From assembly GCA_903891395.1 (NCBI GenBank), contig CAITEM010000305.1:1-11209 (forward strand): a DNA stretch of 11,209 nt, in the 5' to 3' direction. The number at the start of each line of letters is the position of its first letter. Within the stretch, counting starts at the first letter, position 1. This DNA comes from an uncultured Hyphomicrobiales bacterium (GTDB lineage Bacteria; Pseudomonadota; Alphaproteobacteria; Rhizobiales; Xanthobacteraceae). Shown here one piece after another: positions 5,708-11,209 of this stretch. The notes under the pieces are model-generated. The model was given only the letters and a program-made list of their open reading frames with translations, did no database searches and was not told the origin of the DNA. The position numbers were made by a program, and so were the translations under genes.

Positions 5708-7954
5708 ATGCGTTTTGTTGGTTCGCGCGCGCGCGCGCAAAATCTGCTGGCGACGACGTGTCTGATTGCGGTCTGCGGCTTCGGCGCGACTGAAGCTTTT
5801 GCCAGGAACAAGCTGGCCGAGATCGATCCCGCCCTCGACGCCAACGCGCAGGCAACGACGCTTGATACGATCACCGTACAGAATGCGGGCGACTCGAGCG
5901 GCGTCTATTCCGGCAGCACGCCGGTCGCGACCAAGACCAACACACCGCTGCTCAATATTCCGCAGTCGCTGTCGGTGCTGTCGAAGGACTACATCAAGGA
6001 TCAGGGCTATCAGAGCCTGACCGACGTAACGCGTTATGTGCCGGGCGTGCAGGTCCACCAGGGCGAAGGCAACCGCGACGAACTCGTCATCCGCGGCGTC
6101 GATTCGAGCGCCAACTTCTTCGTCAACGGCTTCCGTGACGACGTCCAATACTACCGCGACCTGTACAACACGCAGAGCATCGAAGTGTTGAAAGGTCCGA
6201 GCGCGCTGACCTTCGGCCGTGGCGCTGGCGGTGGTCTGGTCAATCGTACCCTCAAGGAAGCGGACGGCCAGCGCATCTATGAAGGCACGGTGCAGACCGG
6301 CTCCTATGGCGATCGCCGCATTGCCGTCGATGCTGGCAACAAGATCAACGAAAACGTTGCCGTCCGTCTGAATGTCTTTGCGGAGGGATCGGATTCGTTC
6401 CGCTCTTACGGCAACATGGAACGCTGGGGCATCAACCCGACCGCGAGCTTCCAGGTCAATGACTCGACGAAGGTCAAGCTGAGTTACGAGTATTATCACG
6501 ACAACCAGACGGCCGATCGCGGCAATCCCTCGCAGGCCACCGTACCGGCCGCGACGCGCTTCAATCCGACGACACCCTTTGCGCCTGGTGGCGATCTCAC
6601 CAAATTCTTTGGCAGCCCGAACTACAATCAGGCGCTGGCCAATGTGCAGACCACCATGGCGGTGATCGACCACGACTTCGGTAACGGTCTGACGGTAAGA
6701 AACGCCACGCAATATGCGGTCTATCGGAAGTTCTACCAGAACATTTATCCGGGCGGCGCCGTCAATGCGGCAGATACGGCCCTCACGCTGTCGGCCTATA
6801 ACCATCATACCGACCGCGAGAACCTCTTCAACCAGACCGACTTTACCTACAAAGGCAAAACTGGTCCGCTCTTCCATACCTTTGCCTTTGGCACCGAGTT
6901 TGGCCGGCAGACCGGTATCGATTACCGGAGCACGGGCGTTTTCACCGCGACCGGTACGAACGCCGTGACAGTCAATCCGTTCGATCCAACTTATTACGGC
7001 AGCGTCAACTTCGTCCATCACTACAACAGCACGAACAACGGTGACGGCGTTACTTCGCCCGACTCCAACAGCCTCTACCGACTGAACGTTCAGTCCGGCT
7101 ACGCTCGCGATACGGTGGAGATCACGCGCTGGGTGCAGTTGATCGGCGGCGTCCGGCTCGATCGTTTCGACTTCCAGGCGACGGACCTCAATACCAACAC
7201 CACCCGCAACCGCGTCGACACAAAGCTGTCGCCGCAGGCTGCGGCGATCTTCAAGCCGATCGACAATCTGTCGCTCTACGGTGCCTACAGCATCTCGTAC
7301 CTACCGGCGTCCGGCGACCAGTTCTCGGCGTTGTCTCCCGCGACGGTGCTTCTGGACCCGCAGAAGTTCGTGAACAAAGAAGTCGGCGTGAAGTGGAACA
7401 TCAACCCGCAACTCCTGTGGTCCGCTGCAGTGTACCAGCTTGACCGTACCAACCAGCCGATACCGGACCCAAGCAATCCCATATTCTCGTTGCCGAACGG
7501 TGCGACGCGCGTGAAGGGTTTCGAGACCAGCCTCAACGGCTATGTGATGAAGAACTGGCAGTCGTCAATTGGCTACGCCTACACCGATGCGCGGATCGTC
7601 AGCAATCTATCGGTCACACCGGGAGCGGAGGTCCTTGCCGGCAACATTGTGCAGCTTGCGCCGAAGCATCAGTTCTCGTTCTGGAACAAATACCAGTTCA
7701 CCGACATGTGGGCGGCTTCGTTGGGGGTGATCTATTTCTCGGATTCGTTCACGAGTTCGGACGACATCGTGAAGATGCCGGGCTTCACCCGCGTCGACGC
7801 CGCGATCTTCTACAAGATCAACGAGCAGTGGAAGGCGCAGCTCAACGTCGAGAACCTGTTCAACAAAGGCTACTGGGCCTCGGCTGACGGCGACAACAAC
7901 ATCTCGCCGGGCCTGCCGCGCACCTTCCGGCTTTCGGCGACCGCCAAGTTCTAG
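5708..7954 (+). CDS. TonB-dependent siderophore receptor
   Basis: Outer-membrane active transporter, 748 residues, probably for a ferric siderophore (catecholate/Fiu-like wording), energised by TonB-ExbB-ExbD encoded elsewhere. Seen: a signal peptide (h-region LLATTCLIAVCGFGA, likely cleavage after AFA at about residue 32); a TonB-box-like LDTITVQ at 52-58; a plug domain at about 78-183 with NIPQSLSVLS, DVTRYVPGVQV, ELVIRGVDSSANFFVNGFRD, IEVLKGPSALTFGRGAGGG and LVNR; then a beta-barrel from about 190 that ends in LNVENLFNKGYW and a terminal Phe, the usual outer-membrane signature. No extra N-terminal signalling domain is present, so it is not of the FecA/FpvA transducer type. Codons 6-11 contain a (CG)7C run. 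The gene is alone, with no siderophore synthesis, ABC transporter or regulator beside it; the exact ligand cannot be told. Confidence 0.95.
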   Translation: MRFVGSRARAQNLLATTCLIAVCGFGATEAFARNKLAEIDPALDANAQATTLDTITVQNAGDSSGVYSGSTPVATKTNTPLLNIPQSLSVLSKDYIKDQGYQSLTDVTRYVPGVQVHQGEGNRDELVIRGVDSSANFFVNGFRDDVQYYRDLYNTQSIEVLKGPSALTFGRGAGGGLVNRTLKEADGQRIYEGTVQTGSYGDRRIAVDAGNKINENVAVRLNVFAEGSDSFRSYGNMERWGINPTASFQVNDSTKVKLSYEYYHDNQTADRGNPSQATVPAATRFNPTTPFAPGGDLTKFFGSPNYNQALANVQTTMAVIDHDFGNGLTVRNATQYAVYRKFYQNIYPGGAVNAADTALTLSAYNHHTDRENLFNQTDFTYKGKTGPLFHTFAFGTEFGRQTGIDYRSTGVFTATGTNAVTVNPFDPTYYGSVNFVHHYNSTNNGDGVTSPDSNSLYRLNVQSGYARDTVEITRWVQLIGGVRLDRFDFQATDLNTNTTRNRVDTKLSPQAAAIFKPIDNLSLYGAYSISYLPASGDQFSALSPATVLLDPQKFVNKEVGVKWNINPQLLWSAAVYQLDRTNQPIPDPSNPIFSLPNGATRVKGFETSLNGYVMKNWQSSIGYAYTDARIVSNLSVTPGAEVLAGNIVQLAPKHQFSFWNKYQFTDMWAASLGVIYFSDSFTSSDDIVKMPGFTRVDAAIFYKINEQWKAQLNVENLFNKGYWASADGDNNISPGLPRTFRLSATAKF
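5724..5738 (+). repeat. CG dinucleotide tract in the receptor signal peptide
   Basis: Fifteen bases of alternating C and G, (CG)7C, cover codons 6-11 of the TonB-dependent receptor (residues S-R-A-R-A-Q). Loss of one CG unit brings the reading frame to a TGA at 5791; gain of one brings it to a TGA at 5763. Either change would abolish the receptor. Confidence 0.8.
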
Positions 7955-7963
7955 AAAGGGAGA

Positions 7964-7990
7964 GGGCGCTGGCGGGGAACGTCAGCGCCC
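7964..7990. terminator. Bidirectional terminator-like dyad between receptor gene and xth
   Basis: GGGCGCTG (7964-7971) pairs perfectly with CAGCGCCC (7983-7990). As RNA on the plus strand the stem extends by one G-U and one C-G pair, leaving a 7-nt loop. It lies 10 bp after the receptor stop and includes the stop and last codons of xth. On the minus strand it is followed by a pyrimidine-rich stretch (CTCTCCCTTTCT), but neither side has a strong T-run. Confidence 0.55.
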
Positions 7991-8773
7991 CTCGATATCC
8001 AGATCGATCCAGACCGGGACGTGGTCCGACGGCTTGTCCCATGACCGCACGTGCCTATCGATGCCGGCGCCGGTGAGCCGGTCGGCGGCCTGCGGCGACA
8101 GCAGCAGGTGGTCGATGCGGATGCCGTCGTTCTTCTGCCAGGCGCCGGCCTGGTAATCCCAGAAGCTGTAGAGGTCGCTGGCGTCGCTGGTGGCGCGGAC
8201 CGCGTCGGTCAGGCCGAGATTGAGCAGCGTGCGAAACCGCTCCCGGGTCGGCGGCAGGAACAGCGCATCGTTGACCCAGACCTCGGGCCGCTTGGCGTCG
8301 GCGGGTGACGGAATGACGTTGTAGTCGCCGGCCAGGACGAAGGGTTCTTCCAGCTTAAGCCGTTCGCGCGTAAATTTAATAAGCCGGTCCATCCATTTGA
8401 GTTTGTAATCGTATTTATCGCCGGGCGCAGGATTGCCATTGGGCAGATACAAACTTACGACCCGCACCACGCCGGTCTTGGTCGACACCAAAGCTTCGAG
8501 GAAGCGGGCCTGCACATCGGCCTCGTCGCCAATCAGGCCAGGCGCCACCTCGTCAAACGGCAACTTGGACAGCAGCGCCACGCCGTTGAAGGTCTTCTGG
8601 CCGTGCACCGCAACATTGTAACCGAGCGCCTCGATCGGTTCGCGCGGGAAGGCGTCGTCGACGCACTTGATCTCTTGCAGGCAGACGATGTCGGGCTGCC
8701 GTTCGGCCAGCCAGGCCACCAGGCTGTCCATGCGCTGGCGGACCGAGTTCACATTCCAGGTGGCGATTCGCAT
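7982..8773 (-). CDS. xth: Exodeoxyribonuclease III (AP endonuclease)
   Basis: Mg-dependent nuclease of the exonuclease III/APE1 family, which incises 5' of abasic sites and trims 3' blocked ends in base-excision repair. The 263-residue product is full length. Active-site residues align closely with E. coli Xth numbering: Asn7 (ATWNVNSVR), Glu34 (CLQEIK), Tyr109 (SLYLPNG), Asp150 and Asn152 (LAGDYNVIP), Asp220 and His222 region (IRIDHLLLS), and Asp250-His251 (PSDHVPVW). The start at 8773 gives the canonical MRIATWNVNS; GGAG lies about 10 nt upstream. The frame runs open to 8863, but those codons have no family match. It converges on the receptor gene and diverges from the efflux operon. Confidence 0.96.
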   Translation of the reverse strand: MRIATWNVNSVRQRMDSLVAWLAERQPDIVCLQEIKCVDDAFPREPIEALGYNVAVHGQKTFNGVALLSKLPFDEVAPGLIGDEADVQARFLEALVSTKTGVVRVVSLYLPNGNPAPGDKYDYKLKWMDRLIKFTRERLKLEEPFVLAGDYNVIPSPADAKRPEVWVNDALFLPPTRERFRTLLNLGLTDAVRATSDASDLYSFWDYQAGAWQKNDGIRIDHLLLSPQAADRLTGAGIDRHVRSWDKPSDHVPVWIDLDIEGR

Positions 8774-8965
8774 TGTTTTTGGGCTCCGGCCGGCACGATC
8801 GGGAATGAATAAACCGGATTTTTCCGCGTTTACCAGACCCCGTGGGGCTATGCCCATAGCCACGTTTATATGTTAGTAACACCCCAACGCGGGTGGGAAA
8901 ACGGCAAAACCGCGACAGAGAGGGAGTGTCCGGCCTCAATCAAAGGGGCGCGGATTTAATATTAG
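8774..8965. promoter_or_regulatory. Divergent control region between xth and the RND efflux operon
   Basis: This 192-bp spacer must serve leftward xth and rightward efflux transcription. It contains an A+T-rich core (ACGTTTATATGTTAGTAAC, about 8862-8880) with the small dyad GTTAGTAAC, next to a perfect 7-2-7 inverted repeat at 8846-8861 (separate entry). No TetR, MarR or LysR gene adjoins it in the window, so a regulator would be encoded elsewhere. The efflux gene has only a weak Shine-Dalgarno (GGA, about 11 nt before ATG 8966). Confidence 0.45.
8846..8861. promoter_or_regulatory. Perfect inverted repeat, candidate operator
   Basis: GGCTATG-CC-CATAGCC has two 7-bp arms around 2 bp. It is 73 bp upstream of the xth start and about 104 bp upstream of the efflux start, beside the A+T-rich core. 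The size and symmetry suit a dimeric repressor site; an RNA hairpin in the xth leader is an alternative. Confidence 0.4.
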
Positions 8966-10090
8966 ATGATGAAGCGAAAGTGGCTCCTTGGCGTGGCGGC
9001 GATCGCCCTAATTGGCCTCGTCGTACTGACTCGTGGTTTCTGGGGTGGCGGTGGAGCGGTGGCGCAAGCGCCGGCCGAACGCCTCATCGCCGTGACGGTC
9101 TCGCCGGCCGTCAAGCAGATGGTCCCGCTGACCGTCGATGCGCTCGGCACCGTGACGCCGATCACCAGCGTTGCCATCAAGGCGCGGCTCGAAACCGAAA
9201 TCGTCGGCGTTCATTTTGCTGACGGCGCCCGCGTCAAGAAGGGCGATCTGCTGTTTACCCTCGATGACCGTCAGGTGAGGGCCATGATCGCGCAAGCCGA
9301 GGGCGTCGTTGCCCGCGACAAGGCGCAGCTCGAAGGCGCCGAGCGCGACATTGCGCGCTTCACCGATCTGGTCGCCAAAGCCGCGACCCCCGTGGTCAAT
9401 CTCGACAATGCCAAGACCCAGGCCGACATCTTCCGCGCCGCCATCAAGGCCGATACGGCAACGCTCGACAATCTCAATATCCAGCTCGGCTATTGCGCTA
9501 TCCGCGCGCCGGTCGACGGCCGCATCAGCGCGGCCTCCGTGAAGATCGGCAACTTCGTGCGGCCCGCCGATACCGCATCGCTCGCCACCATCAACCAGAT
9601 CGCGCCGGTCTACGTCTCGTTTACGGTGGCGCAGGACGTCTTGCCGAATATCCGGCAAGCCATCGCCGCCGAGAGCGCAACCGTCGATGCCGCTGTGCCG
9701 GGCGACACCAAGCACGCCGCCGGGCAGGTAACGATGATCGAGAATTCGGTCGACGCCTCGACCGGCATGGTCATGATCCGGGCCACCATGGCCAACACCG
9801 ACGAATTGTTGTGGCCGGGCACGCTGGTGACGACGAAACTCAACATCCGCGACGAGGAAGCCGTCACGGTGCTGTCGGCGGCCATTCAAGTCAGCCAGGC
9901 CGGCACCTTTGTTTTCGTCGTCAAGGACGGCAAGGCTGAGGTGCAGAAGGTCGAGGTCGAGCGCACCGTCGGCACCCGCACGGTTTTGAAATCTGGTCTG
10001 CAAGGCGGGGAAAGCGTCGTCACCGACGGTCATCTGCAATTGAGGAACGGTTCTCGCGTCAGCATCCGCGAGCCGAAAGCGGGCGCCTGA
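8966..10090 (+). CDS. RND efflux periplasmic adaptor (membrane fusion protein, MdtA/AcrA-like)
   Basis: Periplasmic adaptor that joins an inner-membrane RND pump to an outer-membrane channel. The 374 residues contain: MMKRK plus a hydrophobic segment at about 6-22 (membrane anchor or uncleaved signal; there is no lipobox Cys, unlike AcrA); the first half of the barrel-sandwich (lipoyl-like) domain at about 66-105 (VTPITSVAIKARLETEIVGV, DGARVKKGDLLFTLD); an alpha-helical hairpin at about 105-175 rich in Ala, Glu and Lys; the second lipoyl half at about 176-200 (CAIRAPVDGRISAASVKIGN); a beta-barrel region (PVYVSFTVAQDVLPNIRQA); and a C-terminal membrane-proximal part (VQKVEVERTVGTRTVLKSGL). A second ATG follows the first at 8969, and either could be used. 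The pump gene begins 1 nt after its stop. The substrate cannot be inferred. Confidence 0.93.
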   Translation: MMKRKWLLGVAAIALIGLVVLTRGFWGGGGAVAQAPAERLIAVTVSPAVKQMVPLTVDALGTVTPITSVAIKARLETEIVGVHFADGARVKKGDLLFTLDDRQVRAMIAQAEGVVARDKAQLEGAERDIARFTDLVAKAATPVVNLDNAKTQADIFRAAIKADTATLDNLNIQLGYCAIRAPVDGRISAASVKIGNFVRPADTASLATINQIAPVYVSFTVAQDVLPNIRQAIAAESATVDAAVPGDTKHAAGQVTMIENSVDASTGMVMIRATMANTDELLWPGTLVTTKLNIRDEEAVTVLSAAIQVSQAGTFVFVVKDGKAEVQKVEVERTVGTRTVLKSGLQGGESVVTDGHLQLRNGSRVSIREPKAGA

Positions 10091-10091
10091 C

Positions 10092-11209
10092 ATGAACATC
10101 TCCGAGGCTTGTATCCGGCGGCCAGTGATGACCACCTTGATCACGGCCTCGCTGATCGTTTTCGGCATTTTCGGTTATCGGTTGTTGGCGGTGTCGGCTT
10201 TGCCGGCTGTCGACTTTCCGACCATCGCCATCACCGCCACGCTGCCCGGCGCGTCGCCTGAGACCATGGCCGCTTCGGTCGCCGCGCCGATCGAGCGCCA
10301 GCTCTCGACCATCGCCGGCATCAGCGCGCTGACCTCGACCTCGGCGCTCGGCACCACCACCATCACCATCCAGTTCGATCTCAACCGCAACATCGACGGC
10401 GCGGCGCTCGACGTGCAGACCGCCTTGACCGTCGCGGCGCGGCGTCTGCCGGTCGAAATGACGACGCCGCCGTTCTTCCGCAAGGTGAATCCGGGCGACT
10501 TCCCGGTGCTGTTCATCAGCCTGAACTCGGCGACCTTGCCGATGTCGGCGGTCGACGAGGCCGGCCAGATCGTGCTGGCGCAGCAGATCTCGCAATTGCC
10601 GGGCGTCGCCCAGGTGCTGGTCTATGGCGGCCAGAAATTCGCGGTGCGTGTGCAGGCCGATCCGGTTGCCGCCGCCGCCCGCAACATCTCGCTCGACGAC
10701 ATCCGCAACGTACTGGCTAAGACCAATTCCAACACCCCGGTCGGCACCATCACCGGCGACCAGCAGAACATCACCTTGACCGCCTCCGGCGCCATCAGCC
10801 GTGCCGCCGACTACCGCAAGATCACTATCGCCTACCGCAACGGCTCGCCGGTGCGGCTGGAGGAGGTGGCGCGCGTCATCGACAGCGTCGAGAACAACCG
10901 CATCGCCAGCTACTTCAACAATAACCGCTCCGTGGTGCTGGCGATCCAGCGCCAGCCTGACGCCAATACCGTGGCCGTGGTCGACAGCATCAAGGAGCGG
11001 CTCGACGGCTACCGCGCCCAGGTGCCGGCCGCCATCAACATGCAGGTCATTATCGACCGTTCGATCTCGGTGCGTGAATCGGTCGACGACGTACAATTCA
11101 CGCTGCTGGTTGCCATCGGCCTGGTGGTGCTGGTGATCTTCCTGTTCCTGCGCTCGGCCTCGGCCACCATCATTCCGTCGCTGGCGGTGCCGATTTCGTT
11201 GATCGCGAC
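10092..11209 (+). CDS. RND efflux transporter permease, MdtB/MdtC-type (3' end outside window)
   Basis: Inner-membrane proton-driven RND pump subunit of the hydrophobe/amphiphile efflux (HAE-1) family. Only the first 372 codons of an expected 1030-1050 are present, and the frame is open to the window end. Seen: MNISEACIRRPVMTTLITAS with first membrane segment at about 12-30; the ALPAVDFPTIAITATLPGAS block; ASVAAPIERQLSTIAGI; TSTSALGTTTITIQFDLNRN; RKVNPGDFPVLFISL; SLDDIRNVLAKTNSNTPVGT of the docking/pore region; LAIQRQPDANTVAVVDSI; and the start of membrane segment 2 (about 337-354) with FLFLRSASATIIPSLAVPIS. The wording is closest to MdtB/MdtC. The proton-relay aspartates of segment 4 are beyond the window. 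It begins 1 nt after the adaptor stop with only a weak ribosome binding site, implying translational coupling. Confidence 0.95.
   Translation, partial: MNISEACIRRPVMTTLITASLIVFGIFGYRLLAVSALPAVDFPTIAITATLPGASPETMAASVAAPIERQLSTIAGISALTSTSALGTTTITIQFDLNRNIDGAALDVQTALTVAARRLPVEMTTPPFFRKVNPGDFPVLFISLNSATLPMSAVDEAGQIVLAQQISQLPGVAQVLVYGGQKFAVRVQADPVAAAARNISLDDIRNVLAKTNSNTPVGTITGDQQNITLTASGAISRAADYRKITIAYRNGSPVRLEEVARVIDSVENNRIASYFNNNRSVVLAIQRQPDANTVAVVDSIKERLDGYRAQVPAAINMQVIIDRSISVRESVDDVQFTLLVAIGLVVLVIFLFLRSASATIIPSLAVPISLIA

Noticed and set aside
5657..7021. 454-codon open frame antisense to the TonB receptor gene
   Set aside because: It lies wholly opposite the well-supported receptor; its composition (rich in Arg, Val, Asp, Ala) is what the reverse strand of GC-rich coding DNA produces, and no domain is recognisable.
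8774..8863. Longer start for xth at 8863 (30 extra codons)
   Set aside because: Exonuclease III begins canonically with M-R/K-I-ATWN; the extension would cover the promoter dyad and has no family match.
9008..11096. Long open frames antisense to the efflux adaptor and pump genes
   Set aside because: They are reverse-strand shadows of strongly recognised RND genes, rich in Arg, His, Gly and Asp, with no motifs.

Overview
The window is high-GC DNA whose genes look like those of an alphaproteobacterium of the order Hyphomicrobiales (Rhizobiales), probably near Bradyrhizobium, Afipia, Pseudolabrys or Xanthobacteraceae. This rests on the IlvD and ValS wording, an ExoR-like Sel1-repeat protein, and codon use; no rRNA or other definitive marker is present. 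The genes are close-packed and mostly chromosomal housekeeping or envelope functions. I see no phage, transposase, CRISPR, tRNA or rRNA.

Layout: (1) 1-1433 is the 3' part of valS (valyl-tRNA synthetase), followed 8 nt later by a short NAD(P)-binding atypical SDR/epimerase-like gene (1442-2158). (2) A convergent gene for a 3-methyladenine DNA glycosylase of the AAG/Mpg family (2148-2723, minus) overlaps the end of the epimerase gene by 11 bp. (3) A divergent intergenic region of 222 bp with two hairpin-like dyads leads into ilvD (2946-4670). ilvD overlaps by 14 bp a gene for an exported Sel1-repeat protein resembling the rhizobial periplasmic regulator ExoR (4657-5475); hairpins follow it. (4) A 748-residue TonB-dependent siderophore receptor (5708-7954) stands alone. 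It carries a (CG)7C tract at codons 6-11, and a partial Irr-box-like motif lies upstream. (5) xth (exonuclease III, 7982-8773, minus) converges on it, with a strong dyad between the two. (6) Across a 192-bp divergent region with a perfect 7-2-7 inverted repeat lies an RND efflux operon: a membrane fusion protein (8966-10090), then, after 1 nt, an inner-membrane RND pump of MdtB/MdtC type (10092 to the window end, cut off).

How the genes relate: Mpg and Xth act in successive steps of base-excision repair (glycosylase, then AP endonuclease), but they are not in one operon. The fusion protein and RND pump form one exporter; an outer-membrane channel and a regulator are not visible here. The TonB receptor would use TonB/ExbBD encoded elsewhere. 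I find no convincing novel multi-gene system. The most checkable curiosities are the dinucleotide repeat in the receptor's signal peptide (possible phase variation), the dyad between xth and the efflux operon (possible operator), and the ilvD/ExoR-like gene overlap.
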